Below are positions 8,534 through 20,797 of a stretch of DNA of 64,000 nucleotides, piece after piece. The notes beneath the pieces are model-generated. The model had not been told where the DNA came from and ran no database searches. It was given only the letters and a program-made list of their open reading frames with translations. The DNA is from Gemmobacter nectariphilus. GTDB taxonomy: Bacteria > Pseudomonadota > Alphaproteobacteria > Rhodobacterales > Rhodobacteraceae. Position 1 is the stretch's first letter; each line of letters opens with the position of its first letter. Location of the stretch: contig DYMU01000010.1 in the NCBI GenBank assembly GCA_020721445.1, positions 29,315 through 93,314 of the forward strand, written 5' to 3'. The translations under genes and the position numbers were made by a program.

Positions 8534-10405
8534 CTAGCCAACCCGCCGCATGACAAGCACCCGCGCCCGTTTGCGCGGATCGGTGTCAAACAGCCCGGCC
8601 AGTTGCTCGGTCATGGCACCCGCCAGTTGTTCCACATCGGTGATCGTCACCGCACGGTTGTAATAGCGCGTCACGTCATGGCCAATTCCGATCGCGATCA
8701 ACTCGACCGCGCGGCGGCGCTCGACCATGGCGATCACATCGCGCAGGTGTTTTTCCAGAAAACTTGCCGGGTTGACCGACAGGGTGCTGTCATCGACCGG
8801 CGCGCCATCGCTGATCACCATCAATATCTTGCGCGCCTCGGGCCGGGCCATGGCGCGGCGGTGCGCCCATTCCAGCGCCTCGCCGTCGATGTTTTCCTTC
8901 AACAGGCCCTCTTTCATCATCAGCCCAAGGTTGGGCCGCGCCCGGCGCCACGGCGCATCGGCGCTTTTGTAGATGATGTGGCGCAGATCGTTCAGACGGC
9001 CCGGTTGCTGCGGGCGGCCTTGCGCCAGCCAGCGCTCGCGGCTTTGTCCGCCCTTCCACGCGCGGGTGGTGAAGCCAAGGATCTCGACCTTGACGCTGCA
9101 CCGCTCCAGCGTGCGGGCCAGCACATCGGCGCAGATTGCCGCGATGGAGATCGGGCGCCCGCGCATGGAACCCGAGTTGTCCAGCAACAGCGTCACGCAG
9201 GTGTCGCGGAATTCGGTGTCTTTCTCCTGCTTGAACGACAAGGGCGTGGTCGGGTTCGCTACCACCCGCGCCAGACGGCCCGCGTCCAGCGTGCCTTCTT
9301 CCAGATCGAACAGCCACGACCGGTTCTGCTGCGCCTGCAAGCGACGTTGCAGCTTGTTGGCAAGGCGACTGACAGCCCCTTTCAACGGTTCCAACTGCTG
9401 ATCCAGATAGGCGCGAAGCCGTTCCAGCTCGGCTGCCTCGGCCAGATCCTCGGCGCGGATTTCCTCATCAAAATCTGTGGTATAGACGGTATAGTTCGGG
9501 TCGGCATCCGAATGCGGGGCGGGGGGTGGCGGCTCCAGCGGGGCCTCGCCTTCCGGCAATTCGGCCTCATCGCCCTGTTCCATCTCGGCGCTGTCGTCCA
9601 TCGACACCTGCGCCTGGCTTTGGTCCTGCTGGTCTTCCTGACTGCGCTCGGGCGAGGCATCGGACTCGTCTTGTTCAGACTGGTCCTCGCCTTGGCTTTC
9701 GGGGCTGTCTTCGTCTTGCTGCGCCTCGTCCTGCGCGTCTTCGTCATCGGGCGCGTCAGGGTCGTCGCCCAACTGGTCGCCATAGCCAAGGTCGGAAATT
9801 ACCTTGCGGGCCAGCCGCGCGAAAGCCGCCTGATCTGACAGGGCATTGTCGATGCCATCCAGCGACCCAGCGGCCTGATCCTCGATGAAGCCGCGCCACA
9901 GGTCCATCACATTGGCAGCGCCTGCGGGCAGATCGCGCCCGGTTGCCAGATGCCGCACAAGGTATCCGGCCGCCACCGGCAAGGGCGCATCCTGCGCGCT
10001 GGTGATCTGGGCATAGCCTTTGCGGTCGGCCTCATGGCTGATCTTGGCGTCGATGTTGCCGGCGGTGCCCGGCATGTCGCGCGCGCCCATCGCCTCGCAG
10101 CGCGCGGTTTCCATCGCGTCATAGATGTCGCGCGCCAACTGCCCGCTGGGGGCATAGCGGTTTGAGACCCCCTCATCATGGAACTTGCGGCGCAGGGCAA
10201 AGGCATCGGCCGTGCCGCGCGCCAGCAGCACCTCGTCGCGCGTCATCCGGCGGCTGACCTGCGGCAGGCGCACGCCATCGCGGTTCATCCCCGGCGGATC
10301 GACCGAATAGGTGACGGTCATCTCGGGGTCGTCGGCCATGACACGGGTGGCCTCGGCCAGGGCCTTCTTGAACGGATCAGCGGGGTTGTCGGTGGGTTTG
10401 GTCAT
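8534..10405 (-). CDS. cobT: Aerobic cobaltochelatase subunit CobT
   Basis: A 623-residue subunit of the CobNST complex, which inserts cobalt into hydrogenobyrinic acid a,c-diamide in aerobic B12 synthesis. The first 200 residues are the CobT N-terminal domain. Residues ~212-282 are a very acidic Glu/Asp/Gln/Ser linker. The C-terminal part is a von Willebrand A domain with the MIDAS motif DNSGSMRG at about 405-412. The start [12 protein letters not shown] is chosen because upstream codons run through GC-rich repeat sequence. cobS lies upstream on the same strand, separated by a large inverted repeat. Confidence 0.95.
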   Translation of the reverse strand: MTKPTDNPADPFKKALAEATRVMADDPEMTVTYSVDPPGMNRDGVRLPQVSRRMTRDEVLLARGTADAFALRRKFHDEGVSNRYAPSGQLARDIYDAMETARCEAMGARDMPGTAGNIDAKISHEADRKGYAQITSAQDAPLPVAAGYLVRHLATGRDLPAGAANVMDLWRGFIEDQAAGSLDGIDNALSDQAAFARLARKVISDLGYGDQLGDDPDAPDDEDAQDEAQQDEDSPESQGEDQSEQDESDASPERSQEDQQDQSQAQVSMDDSAEMEQGDEAELPEGEAPLEPPPPAPHSDADPNYTVYTTDFDEEIRAEDLAEAAELERLRAYLDQQLEPLKGAVSRLANKLQRRLQAQQNRSWLFDLEEGTLDAGRLARVVANPTTPLSFKQEKDTEFRDTCVTLLLDNSGSMRGRPISIAAICADVLARTLERCSVKVEILGFTTRAWKGGQSRERWLAQGRPQQPGRLNDLRHIIYKSADAPWRRARPNLGLMMKEGLLKENIDGEALEWAHRRAMARPEARKILMVISDGAPVDDSTLSVNPASFLEKHLRDVIAMVERRRAVELIAIGIGHDVTRYYNRAVTITDVEQLAGAMTEQLAGLFDTDPRKRARVLVMRRVG

Positions 10406-10433
10406 TTTTCTACCCGCGCGCGTGCCTTGGCCC

Positions 10434-10557
10434 GCCTGCCCCCCCTCCCATCCTCCCCCACGAGGGGGGAGGAGGCGCCCCCGCGCAAAGGTCAATCGCC
10501 CTGACACCCGCCCGCGACTCCCTCCCCCCTTCGTGGGGGAGGGATGGGGTGGGGGGC
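10434..10557. repeat. GC-rich inverted repeat element (copy A) between cobS and cobT
   Basis: Two arms of about 40 bases in opposite orientation. The left arm contains CATCCTCCCCCACGAGGGG; the right arm is its approximate reverse complement, containing CCTTCGTGGGGGAGGGATGG. About 43 bases of unrelated sequence separate the arms. Each arm itself contains a small CCCCCACGAGGGGG dyad. The element abuts the cobS stop. A second copy of the same family is at 46406-46531. Confidence 0.85.
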
Positions 10558-11517
10558 TTAGCGCATCGCCATGCTGGCGGCGCTTTCCGGCAGTTCCTCG
10601 GCAAAGCAGCGCTGATAGAACTCGGCCACGGTCTGGCGCTCCAACTCGTCGCATTTGTTCAGGAAGGTCAGCCGGAAGGCATAGCCGACGTTGCGGAAAA
10701 TCTGGGCGTTTTGCGCCCAGTTCAGCACGGTGCGGGGCGACATGACGGTGGACAGATCGCCATTCATGAAGGCTGTGCGCGTCAGGTCGGCCACCGTCAC
10801 CATCTGGCCAATGATCTTGCGGCCCTTGTCGGTGTTGTAATGCGGGCTTTTGGCCAGCACGATGGCACTTTCGGCATCGTGGCTCAGATAATTCAGCGTG
10901 GCCACCAGCGACCAGCGGTCCATCTGGGCCTGGTTGATCTGCTGGGTGCCGTGATAAAGGCCCGTCGTATCGCCCAGACCCACGGTGTTGGCGGTGGCGA
11001 ACAGCCGGAAATAGGGGTTGGGGGTGATGATCTCGTTCTGGTCCAGCAGCGTCAGCTTGCCGTCGGTTTCCAGCACGCGCTGGATCACGAACATCACGTC
11101 GGCGCGGCCGGCATCGTATTCGTCAAACACGATCGCCACTTCGTTGCGCAGGGCCCAAGGCAAGATGCCTTCGTGAAACTCGGTCACCTGCTTGCCGTCG
11201 CGCAGCTTGATCGCATCCTTGCCGATCAGGTCGATCCGGCTGATGTGGCTGTCAAGGTTGACCCGCACACAAGGCCAGTTCAGCCGTGCTGCCACCTGTT
11301 CGATGTGGGTCGATTTGCCGGTGCCGTGGTAGCCTTGGATCATGACGCGGCGGTTATAGGCAAAGCCCGCCAGAATCGCCAAAGTGGTGTCGGGGTCGAA
11401 CTTGTAGGTCGGGTCGATCGCCGGCACCCGGTCGGTGCGGTCGGCAAAACCCTTCACCTTCATGTCGGTGTCGATGCCAAACACATCACGCACATTGATT
11501 TCTTCGGTTGGTTTCAT
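10558..11517 (-). CDS. cobS: Aerobic cobaltochelatase subunit CobS
   Basis: A 319-residue AAA+ ATPase that partners CobT in ATP-driven cobalt insertion by CobN. The Walker A motif is GYHGTGKST at about 58-66, Walker B is VIVFDEYD ([10 protein letters not shown] region), and sensor motif residues follow in [20 protein letters not shown] took the start at [16 protein letters not shown], the normal family N-terminus; the frame stays open far upstream without homology. cobN is not in the window. Confidence 0.95.
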   Translation of the reverse strand: MKPTEEINVRDVFGIDTDMKVKGFADRTDRVPAIDPTYKFDPDTTLAILAGFAYNRRVMIQGYHGTGKSTHIEQVAARLNWPCVRVNLDSHISRIDLIGKDAIKLRDGKQVTEFHEGILPWALRNEVAIVFDEYDAGRADVMFVIQRVLETDGKLTLLDQNEIITPNPYFRLFATANTVGLGDTTGLYHGTQQINQAQMDRWSLVATLNYLSHDAESAIVLAKSPHYNTDKGRKIIGQMVTVADLTRTAFMNGDLSTVMSPRTVLNWAQNAQIFRNVGYAFRLTFLNKCDELERQTVAEFYQRCFAEELPESAASMAMR

Positions 11518-11719
11518 CGCGTGATCCAGCATCCTGCACAGCCCAATGTCACCCCGTGGGGCGTTTTCATCCGAGTTGTGGAACATATCGCGGGGGGGTT
11601 CAAGGGGAAGGGCGCCATTCACGATTGCCCGGGACAGATCGCTTTTGCGTGAGACTGCAACTATTCCCGTCCGCCGCGCGTCATAACGGCATAGATTGCA
11701 AGGCAGAATGGAGATTCGG

Positions 11720-12175
11720 ATGAACAGACGATTGTTGATGCTGAGCGGGTTGGCGATGTTTGCGGCAGGACCGCTGCGCGCCGAAAGCTTTGAAGTGACC
11801 CTGACCGATGCCGAATGGCGGGCAAAACTGGACGATCTGCCGTATCGCGTGTTGCGTGAAGAAGCGACCGAGCGGGCAGGAACCAGCCCGCTGGACAAGA
11901 TCTATGACAAGGGCACCTACCATTGTGCCGGCTGCGATCTGGCGGTGTTTTCGTCCGACACCAAATACGACAGCGGCACCGGCTGGCCCAGCTTTTACCA
12001 GCCGCTGCCCAATGCCATTGGCACCAAGGCCGACCGCAGCCTGTTTGGCACTCGCACCGAGGTGCATTGCCGCCGCTGTGGCGGGCATTTCGGCCATGTG
12101 TTCGATGATGGCCCGCAACCCACCGGCAAGCGCTATTGCATGAACGGCGCGGCGCTGGTGTTCAAGGCTGCGTAA
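11720..12175 (+). CDS. msrB: Exported peptide methionine-R-sulfoxide reductase
   Basis: A 151-residue MsrB that reduces methionine-R-sulfoxide in proteins. The N-terminus [21 protein letters not shown] is a signal peptide with a twin-Arg pair, so the enzyme probably acts in the periplasm. The zinc site is made of CAGC (about 70-73) and CRRC (about 116-119). The catalytic Cys is in RYCMNGAAL near 140, where most family members have RYCINSASL. GGAG six bases upstream supports this start. A cytosolic-type msrA is separately encoded at 51262. Confidence 0.92.
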   Translation: MNRRLLMLSGLAMFAAGPLRAESFEVTLTDAEWRAKLDDLPYRVLREEATERAGTSPLDKIYDKGTYHCAGCDLAVFSSDTKYDSGTGWPSFYQPLPNAIGTKADRSLFGTRTEVHCRRCGGHFGHVFDDGPQPTGKRYCMNGAALVFKAA

Positions 12176-12185
12176 ACCACGAAAG

Positions 12186-12206
12186 GGCGCGCAAGATTTG
12201 CGCGCC
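12186..12206. terminator. Hairpin between convergent msrB and DnaJ-like genes
   Basis: GGCGCGCA, five-base loop, TGCGCGCC: a perfect 8-bp stem placed between two convergent stop codons. The T-run is short, so termination strength is uncertain. Confidence 0.5.
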
Positions 12207-12838
12207 TACTCGCGGAAATAGCGGCTGTCCTTGATCTGGTCCCAAGCCCAGACCACCTCTTGCAGGCGCTCTTCATCGCTGCGGTCGCCGCCGTTCATGT
12301 CTGGATGAAGATCCTTGACCAAGGATTTGTATTGCTTGCGAATCTCGGTCTTGGTCCAGGTGTCGCGGGCATCAAGGATTTCCACCGCCTTGCGTTCGGT
12401 CGGCGGCAGTTTGCGGGTCGAGGTTTGCGCGGGTTTGCCGGGGTTTTGCGTGGCGTTCTCGCCCAGCAAGGACAAAGGGTCATCCACCCCCAACCGCGCC
12501 CAGGCCCGGCCATCATCCTTGCGGCTGAACGGCTTGGTCGGGCGTTCCCACACCCGATCCTTGTCGAGGAACTTTTGAAACTCGTCGTCCGAGGTGCCCT
12601 GAAAGAAGTTCCATTTCAGATTGTATTCGCGGACATGGTCTTTGCAGAACCAGAAAAACTCATCCAGCAGATCGGGGCTTTTCGGTGCACGGTAGGCCCC
12701 CGCCTCTTTGCAATCGGGAAAATCGCAAGGCTTGGTCGAGGTGTCGAACGCCCCCGACATCCCGCGGCGGGTGGTTTTCTTGCGCTTCTTGTCGGTCGAC
12801 ACGCGGATGTCGAACTCAAAGGGGGGCTTGGATACCAT
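12206..12838 (-). CDS. DnaJ-domain protein
   Basis: A 210-residue protein with the J domain at its C-terminus (about residues 148-208). The HPD tripeptide is in VKDLHPDMNGG, which is diagnostic for stimulation of an Hsp70 ATPase. The N-terminal part is charged (KKRKKTTRRG) and contains CDFPDC and a conserved FWFCKDHVREYN segment that could form a small metal-binding module. This is the J-domain family commonly found next to cobS and bolA in related genomes. Start MVSKPPFEFD has AAAGG upstream. Its specific client is unknown. Confidence 0.88.
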   Translation of the reverse strand: MVSKPPFEFDIRVSTDKKRKKTTRRGMSGAFDTSTKPCDFPDCKEAGAYRAPKSPDLLDEFFWFCKDHVREYNLKWNFFQGTSDDEFQKFLDKDRVWERPTKPFSRKDDGRAWARLGVDDPLSLLGENATQNPGKPAQTSTRKLPPTERKAVEILDARDTWTKTEIRKQYKSLVKDLHPDMNGGDRSDEERLQEVVWAWDQIKDSRYFRE

Positions 12839-12929
12839 CTGGCGCCTTTCTGATTGTCCCCAAGGCTTTCCGACTCGGGCGCTACAGTTTAGGGGTTTGG
12901 GCGGCAGATTGAAGGGGCAGATAAGAAAA

Positions 12930-13181
12930 ATGACCGTGATGGAAGAGATGGAAACCCGCCTGCGAGCAGCATTTGCGCCGCAACGCCTTGAGATCGTGAA
13001 TGAAAGCGCAAGGCATGCAGGCCATTCCGGCGATGACGGCACCGGCGAGACGCATTTTCGCATCACCCTGCGGGCGGAAACACTGGCCCCCTTGACCCGG
13101 GTTGCCCGGCACCGGGCGGTGAATGTGGCCTTGGGCGATCTGACCCACCGGGTGCATTCCATTGCGCTTGATGTGGGTTAA
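12930..13181 (+). CDS. bolA: BolA family protein
   Basis: An 83-residue BolA-like protein. The family folds as a KH-like alpha/beta domain and partners monothiol glutaredoxins in Fe-S handling. Visible are ETRLRAAF, the NESARHAGH segment with the conserved Ser and His, the GETHFRITL strand, and the C-terminal RHRAVNVALGDL...VHSIAL signature. It is divergent from the DnaJ-like gene and on its own on the plus strand. The start at 12930 fits family length; Met at 12939 is an alternative. Confidence 0.92.
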   Translation: MTVMEEMETRLRAAFAPQRLEIVNESARHAGHSGDDGTGETHFRITLRAETLAPLTRVARHRAVNVALGDLTHRVHSIALDVG

Positions 13182-13282
13182 GGCGGCGATTGCAGGTTTG
13201 GCCCGGCCTGTCGCCGCCCCGATCTGACGGTCAGGCGTTGCTTCTGGGGGATGGACTGTGGTGCCTTTTGATCCTGCCCGGC

Positions 13283-13708
13283 TCAGCCCTCGGCCACCAG
13301 CCCTGCCGCCTCGATCCCCGCCCGGCCTGCCAAGGCATCGTTGTCGGATGTACAGCCGGTGACGCCAACCGCGCCCAAGACCGTGCCCGAGGCATCGCGC
13401 ACCAGCAACCCGCCCTTGCGCGGCAGGAAGTTGCCCCCATAGGCTGCGGTCAGCGCCCCCATGAAGGCCGGGTCAGTGTCGGCCCGCGCTTGCAGGGCGG
13501 CGCCGCCAAGGCCCAGCATCAGGCAGGCATTGGCCTTGCCATGCGCAATCGCATAGCGGCCGGCCGAGGCGCTGTCTTCCCGCTCGAACGCGATCGGGTG
13601 GCCGCCGGCATCAACCACCAGAACCGAAAGCGGTTTCATCCCCGCAGCCCGGCCCTTGGCCAAAGCCTGCGCGATGATGATGCGTGCTGCTGCAAGGGAA
13701 AGGATCAT
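13283..13708 (-). CDS. GlcG/HbpS family (DUF336) protein
   Basis: A 141-residue protein of the GlcG/HbpS fold. LSVLVVDAGGHPIAFERED and the closing GAVGVTGCTSDNDALAGRAGIEAAG are the family's hallmark segments. Members include heme-binding HbpS and the glc-locus GlcG. No neighbour tells its substrate here. It has a normal length, no signal peptide, and lies upstream-isolated on the minus strand. Confidence 0.85.
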   Translation of the reverse strand: MILSLAAARIIIAQALAKGRAAGMKPLSVLVVDAGGHPIAFEREDSASAGRYAIAHGKANACLMLGLGGAALQARADTDPAFMGALTAAYGGNFLPRKGGLLVRDASGTVLGAVGVTGCTSDNDALAGRAGIEAAGLVAEG

Positions 13709-13799
13709 GCTAGGGTGCCTTTTGTTTCAATACCGGTGCAACACAAGATCACAGCCAGAGTGAAATGCAACCCTTTCCATCGCGGGCCTTATCGGCGGG

Positions 13800-13976
13800 T
13801 CAGGGGGTCTTGCCACCCGGCGGGCCCGCCTTGCGCCGGGCGTCACCCCGGCAGCGGTCTGAACAATAGCGTACCTCGTCCCAGACCTTTTCCCACTTCT
13901 TGCGCCAGGTGAACGGGCGGCCACAGGTGGCGCAGACCTTACTGGGCAGATCGCCTTTTTTCACCATCTTCGCCAT
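13800..13976 (-). CDS. Small zinc-ribbon protein (DUF2256 type)
   Basis: A 58-residue protein read from the ATG at 13976: [15 protein letters not shown]..., with [16 protein letters not shown], then [12 protein letters not shown]. The two Cys pairs (CxxC and CxxxC) make a compact zinc site surrounded by basic residues. It starts four bases after the photolyase stop on the same strand and is surely cotranscribed with it. This family is often found beside cryptochrome/photolyase genes. Function is unknown; nucleic acid binding is an inference from charge. Met at 13967 is an alternative start. Confidence 0.85.
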   Translation of the reverse strand: MAKMVKKGDLPSKVCATCGRPFTWRKKWEKVWDEVRYCSDRCRGDARRKAGPPGGKTP

Positions 13977-13979
13977 GGG

Positions 13980-15494
13980 TTACAACAAAAAGCTCAACTG
14001 GTTGGATGGTGCTTGACTGCGCTTGCGTGGCGCGCGGTCATTCACAAATCGAACATCGGCGCGGCTGGCGTGGCGTTCGATGATTTCGATCACCTCGGCT
14101 TTCGGTGTGGTCTTGCGCAGGCCAAAGATCGCGTCACGCGCGGCCCGGCCCGCGGCGGCCACATCGACAATCGGTTCGGGATAGCGCTTGCCCAGAAGCC
14201 CGCCTGCGCCGTCCCAGCGCCACGGGGTTTGCAGCAGGGCGTCGGGCACTGCGGCCAGTTCGGGCAGCCAGCGGCGGGTGAAGGCGCCAGTCGGATCTTG
14301 ATCCTGCCCTTGTTTCACCGGGTTATAGATGCGCGGTGTGTTGATGCCGGTAGTGCCCGACTGCATCTGCACCTGCGGCCAGTGGATACCGGGTTCATAA
14401 TCGGTGAAGGCCCGTGCCAGCACCGGCCCGGTTGCCCGCCAATCCAGCCACAGGTGATACGAGGCCACCGACGTCACCATCGCCCGCATCCGAAAGTTCA
14501 GCCAGCCCGTTGCCGCCAGATACCGCATGCAGGCATCGACGAAGGGCAGGCCGGTTTCGCCCGCGGTCCAGGCTTCCAGCCGCGCGGCATCGGGCAATTG
14601 CGGGCGCAGGCCTTCGGCGGCGCGGTGCAGGCAGCGGTGTTCGATGGCAGGCTCATCTTCCAGCTTTTGCATGAAATGGTCGCGCCAGGCGAGGCGGCTT
14701 TGAAAGCTGCTCAGCGCCCCGGGCCAGCGCCCGCCGGGGCGCATCGCCTGCCGTGCCGTTGTGGCCTGCGCCACCTCGCGCCCCGACAGCGCGCCCAGTG
14801 CCAGATAAGGTGACAGCCGCGAACAGGCCCGCTCGCCTGTCAGCGGTGAGGACATTGCAGCGCGATAAGGCTCGCCACGGCTGGTCAGAAAACTGTCCAG
14901 CGCCAGCAGCCCCGGCACCCGCCCGCCGGTCTGGCGATGCGGGCAGCGGTCTTCGGCCAGTCGCAGGGCGCGGGCAGCGGGGATCACCCCGGGTTCGACC
15001 CCCGCCACGGCGCGCAAGGCAAGGGGGGCGGCCAGCACCGGTTGTGCGGTAAAGGCGTCACGCTGCCTGGCCCAGCCATTGCGGCCTTGCAGTCGCCGCA
15101 CGACGCCCGATTGCGGCAATTCCTGCCATTGGATGCCCGCCGTCCGGGCCCAGGCCGCCACCCGTTTGTCGCGGCCATAGGTCCACAGATTGCCGGTTTC
15201 TTCATGGCTGAGGATATGGCTGATGCGATGCTGGCGGCACATGCGGTCAAGGATCGTGACCGCCTCACCCACCCGCACCACCAGAGGCGCGCCAAGGACT
15301 GCCAGGCTTTCGCGCAGATCGGCCAGACATTCCGCCGTGAACGCCCATTGCCGGGCCGAAGTGTCGGGCAGGGCCCAATAGTCAGGCTCGACCACATAAA
15401 GCGGCAACACACCGCCGCCCATCGCCCCGGCCTGTGCCAGGGCGGGATGGTCATGGATGCGCAGATCGCGTTTGAACCAGACAAGAACATTCAT
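13980..15494 (-). CDS. Cryptochrome/deoxyribodipyrimidine photolyase
   Basis: A 504-residue FAD protein of the photolyase family. It begins with the antenna-domain signature MNVLVWFKRDLRIHDHPAL; the C-terminal FAD-binding domain contains SRLSPYLALGALS, the WRDHFMQ region, and GLPFVDACMRYL. There follows the DYEPGIHWPQVQMQSGTTG and RIYNPVKQGQDQDP segment that closes the flavin pocket. The fold predicts light-driven cyclobutane dimer repair, though a signalling cryptochrome cannot be excluded. No clear Shine-Dalgarno precedes the ATG at 15494. The downstream gene is the DUF2256 zinc ribbon. Confidence 0.9.
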   Translation of the reverse strand: MNVLVWFKRDLRIHDHPALAQAGAMGGGVLPLYVVEPDYWALPDTSARQWAFTAECLADLRESLAVLGAPLVVRVGEAVTILDRMCRQHRISHILSHEETGNLWTYGRDKRVAAWARTAGIQWQELPQSGVVRRLQGRNGWARQRDAFTAQPVLAAPLALRAVAGVEPGVIPAARALRLAEDRCPHRQTGGRVPGLLALDSFLTSRGEPYRAAMSSPLTGERACSRLSPYLALGALSGREVAQATTARQAMRPGGRWPGALSSFQSRLAWRDHFMQKLEDEPAIEHRCLHRAAEGLRPQLPDAARLEAWTAGETGLPFVDACMRYLAATGWLNFRMRAMVTSVASYHLWLDWRATGPVLARAFTDYEPGIHWPQVQMQSGTTGINTPRIYNPVKQGQDQDPTGAFTRRWLPELAAVPDALLQTPWRWDGAGGLLGKRYPEPIVDVAAAGRAARDAIFGLRKTTPKAEVIEIIERHASRADVRFVNDRAPRKRSQAPSNQLSFLL

Positions 15495-15665
15495 GGAACA
15501 AAGATGTAGCAATGTCCGGGGATTCGTAAAGGGCCGATCGCAAGTCAGCGCCGGAATAGCCAGACGCACCCGGGGGCCATTCCGGTGCCCCGCGCCAGAA
15601 GCATATCGGAAACGCTACGCCAGCGGGCACCCCGCGCCGGGATGTCCAGCGTGGTCAGAGGCGAA

Positions 15666-15698
15666 GAAAAACCCCCGCCGCGGGTCTGCGGCGGGGGT
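15666..15698 (-). terminator. Rho-independent terminator of katG
   Basis: Read on the minus strand: ACCCCCGCCGC, AGACCC loop, GCGGCGGGGGT, then TTTTTC. The 11-bp GC stem plus T-run begins 7 bases after the katG stop. Confidence 0.9.
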
Positions 15699-15704
15699 AG
15701 GGGA

Positions 15705-18040
<2,336 letters not shown>

Positions 18041-18949
18041 ATGATCGGTATCTCGATGCGCCATCTGCGCTACTTCGACGCCTTGGCCCAACACAGCCAC
18101 TTTGGCCGTGCTGCCGAGATGTGCGCCATTTCGCAGCCTGCGCTTTCCATCCAGATCAAGGAGTTGGAAGCGATGCTTGGCGCGTCGCTGGTCGAGCGGG
18201 GCGCGCGGCAGATCAGGTTGACGCCGCTGGGCGACGCGTTTGCCCTGCGGGTGCGCGATATCCTGCGCGCGGTGGATGAGTTGGGCGATCTGGCCCGCGC
18301 CTCGTTCAGCCCGTTGATGGGGCGGCTGCGGATCGGGGTGATCCCGACGGTCGCGCCTTACCTGCTGCCGCGCGTGATCAAGGCCCTTGTCGCGCGCTAT
18401 CCCGGTCTTGACCTGCGCCCGCGTGAGGCGGTGACGCAAACCCTGATCGCCGATCTGCTGGAGGGGCGTCTGGACACCGCCATCGTGGCTTTGCCGGTGT
18501 CGGAACCGTCGCTGACCGAACAGGCGCTGTTTGACGAAGAGTTCGTTCTGGTCCGCCCGCCCGAAGATGCCGACAAACCGGTGCCCAATTCCGACATGCT
18601 GCGCGAAATGCGGCTGCTCTTGCTGGAAGAGGGGCATTGCTTTCGCGATCAGGCGCTGTCGTTTTGCAACCTGTCAGCGGCGGTTCCGCGCGATCTGATG
18701 GAGGGCAGCTCGCTGTCAACGCTGGTGCAGATGGTGGGGGCGGGGATCGGGGTGACGCTGATCCCGGAAATGGCGGTGCCGGTCGAGATCCGGTCGGCCC
18801 ATGTTTCGGTCGCGCGGCTGGCAGCACCGCGCCCGTCGCGCACCATCGGGATGATCTGGCGCAAGTCGAACCCGCTGGCCGAGCAATTGGGCCTGATTGC
18901 CGAAATTGTCCGCCAGACCGCGAGGGAACCGCTGATGGCGGCACCGTGA
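18041..18949 (+). CDS. oxyR: Hydrogen peroxide sensor OxyR (LysR family)
   Basis: A 302-residue LysR-type activator. The N-terminal winged helix-turn-helix is in HFGRAAEMCAISQPALSIQIKELE. The regulatory domain carries EEGHCFRDQALSFC with Cys at about 200 and 209, the exact pair whose disulfide switches OxyR. This distinguishes it from generic LysR regulators. Starts at 18041 or 18056 are both possible; the second gives the minimal MRHLRYFDALAQ N-terminus. It lies back to back with katG, its classic target. Confidence 0.93.
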   Translation: MIGISMRHLRYFDALAQHSHFGRAAEMCAISQPALSIQIKELEAMLGASLVERGARQIRLTPLGDAFALRVRDILRAVDELGDLARASFSPLMGRLRIGVIPTVAPYLLPRVIKALVARYPGLDLRPREAVTQTLIADLLEGRLDTAIVALPVSEPSLTEQALFDEEFVLVRPPEDADKPVPNSDMLREMRLLLLEEGHCFRDQALSFCNLSAAVPRDLMEGSSLSTLVQMVGAGIGVTLIPEMAVPVEIRSAHVSVARLAAPRPSRTIGMIWRKSNPLAEQLGLIAEIVRQTAREPLMAAP

Positions 18950-19079
18950 CCCATCGTAGGTTGGCCTGATCTGCCCGCCGGCACAAGACGAAAGGCCGGT
19001 CCGGACCGCGCCCTGCACGGCGAGGGTTTTCTTCCGCGCGGGAATTTGCTGTCTAGTCGCAGAAACATCGGATCATGCC

Positions 19080-19544
19080 ATGACGCCCACAATCACACTT
19101 GAATCGCCGCTTGGGCCTGACCTTGGCCTGCTGATGCAGCGCCACACCGCCGACATGCGGGCCGATACGCCGCCGGAAAGCATTCATATGCTGGACGCAG
19201 GGCAACTGGCCCAGCCGGGCATCTGGTTCTTTGTCCTGCGCGATGCGGGCAGGCCGGTTGGCATGGGGGCGATCAAGCGCATTGATGACAGCCATGCCGA
19301 GATCAAGTCGATGCATGTTCTGGCCGAAATGCGCGGAAAAGGCCTGTCGCGCCGGATGCTGGACCATCTGATTGACACGGCCCGCGCCAATGGCTTTGTC
19401 CGCCTGTCGCTGGAAACCGGGGTGCAGCCGACCTTTGTCGCGGCCCGCGCGCTGTATGCAAAGGCCGGTTTCGTGCCGTGCCCGCCGTTTGACGGCTATC
19501 TTGACGACCCGAACTCGGTGTTCCTGACCCGCAGTCTGGCCTGA
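19080..19544 (+). CDS. GNAT family N-acetyltransferase
   Basis: A 154-residue acetyl-CoA-dependent transferase. The acetyl-CoA loop is visible as [16 protein letters not shown] after the strand AEIKSMHVL, followed by the C-terminal [14 protein letters not shown] motif of the GNAT fold. The set [15 protein letters not shown] resembles acetyltransferases of the PhnO/YafP-like branch acting on small amines, but substrate cannot be assigned. It is a stand-alone gene upstream of tgt. Confidence 0.85.
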   Translation: MTPTITLESPLGPDLGLLMQRHTADMRADTPPESIHMLDAGQLAQPGIWFFVLRDAGRPVGMGAIKRIDDSHAEIKSMHVLAEMRGKGLSRRMLDHLIDTARANGFVRLSLETGVQPTFVAARALYAKAGFVPCPPFDGYLDDPNSVFLTRSLA

Positions 19545-19657
19545 GGGGTTGCCCCTGTTTGGTCGGCCTGATGCCAGGGGGGGCGATCTGCCCGCCCCCT
19601 TGGAATCGCGCCCAGATGCGTTATGCCGGCGCAGACGACAGTTTGAAGGGCAGCGCC

Positions 19658-20788
19658 ATGGCACAAAGGTTCGGATTTCAGCTGGAGGCGACCGATGGAC
19701 GCGCGCGCAAGGGCGTGATCCAGACCCCGCGCGGCGCGATACGGACGCCTGCCTTCATGCCGGTGGGCACGGCGGCCACAGTCAAGGCGATGCTGCCCGA
19801 AAGCGTGGCGGCGACCGGGGCTGATATCTTGCTGGGCAACACCTATCACCTGATGCTGCGCCCCACGGCCGAGCGTATCGCCCGGCTTGGCGGTCTGCAC
19901 CGCTTCATGAACTGGCAGCGCCCGATCCTGACCGATTCCGGCGGCTTTCAGGTGATGAGCCTTGCCGGCCTGCGCAAGCTGACCGAAGAGGGCGTGCGGT
20001 TTTCCAGCCATATCGACGGGTCAAAACACATGCTGTCGCCGGAACGCAGCATGGAGATTCAGCGGCTGCTGGGATCAGACATCGTGATGTGTTTCGATGA
20101 ATGTCCGGCCCTTCCCGCGACCGAGACCGAGGTCGCCGCGTCGATGGCGTTGTCGATGCGCTGGGCGCAGCGGTCGCGCGATGCCTTTGGCGACCGCCCG
20201 GGGCACGCGCTGTTCGGCATCATGCAGGGCGGTGTGACGCGCGAATTGCGCGAGCAAAGCGCCAAGGCCCTGACCGAAATCGGCTTTGATGGCTATGCCG
20301 TCGGCGGCCTTGCCGTTGGCGAAGGCCAAGAGGCGATGTTTGGCGTGCTGGACTATGCGCCCGGCTTTCTGCCCGAAGACAAGCCGCGCTATCTGATGGG
20401 GGTGGGCAAGCCCGATGACATTGTCGGCGCGGTGGAACGCGGCATCGACATGATGGATTGCGTGCTGCCCAGCCGGTCAGGCCGCACCGGGCAGGCATGG
20501 ACGCGGCACGGGCAGGTGAACATCAAGAACGCCCGCCATCAGGACGACCCGCGCCCGCTGGATGAAGCCTGCACCTGCCCGGCCTGCCGCGGTTACAGCC
20601 GCGCCTATCTGCATCATGTGTTCAAGGCGCAAGAGATGATCTCGGGCATGCTGCTGACCTGGCACAATCTGCACTACTTTCAGGAACTGATGCAGGGCCT
20701 GCGCGGGGCGATTTCAGAAGGTCGACTTGCGGCCTTTGTGGCCGATTTTCACGCCCAGCGGGCGGCGGGCGATATCGAGCCGATGTGA
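19658..20788 (+). CDS. tgt: tRNA-guanine transglycosylase
   Basis: A 376-residue enzyme that exchanges guanine for preQ1 at the wobble base of GUN tRNAs in queuosine synthesis. Motifs: [12 protein letters not shown] with the general-base Asp (about 90), [22 protein letters not shown] with the nucleophile Asp region, and the zinc site [16 protein letters not shown] starting near 305. GAAGGG upstream supports the ATG at 19658; the longer frame has no homology. Length is normal. Confidence 0.96.
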   Translation: MAQRFGFQLEATDGRARKGVIQTPRGAIRTPAFMPVGTAATVKAMLPESVAATGADILLGNTYHLMLRPTAERIARLGGLHRFMNWQRPILTDSGGFQVMSLAGLRKLTEEGVRFSSHIDGSKHMLSPERSMEIQRLLGSDIVMCFDECPALPATETEVAASMALSMRWAQRSRDAFGDRPGHALFGIMQGGVTRELREQSAKALTEIGFDGYAVGGLAVGEGQEAMFGVLDYAPGFLPEDKPRYLMGVGKPDDIVGAVERGIDMMDCVLPSRSGRTGQAWTRHGQVNIKNARHQDDPRPLDEACTCPACRGYSRAYLHHVFKAQEMISGMLLTWHNLHYFQELMQGLRGAISEGRLAAFVADFHAQRAAGDIEPM

Positions 20789-20797
20789 CAGGCAGCC

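Noticed and set aside
10434..10557. CRISPR-like repeated GC-rich blocks
   Set aside because: The blocks are inverted, not direct, and there are only two arms with no regular spacer series or cas genes.
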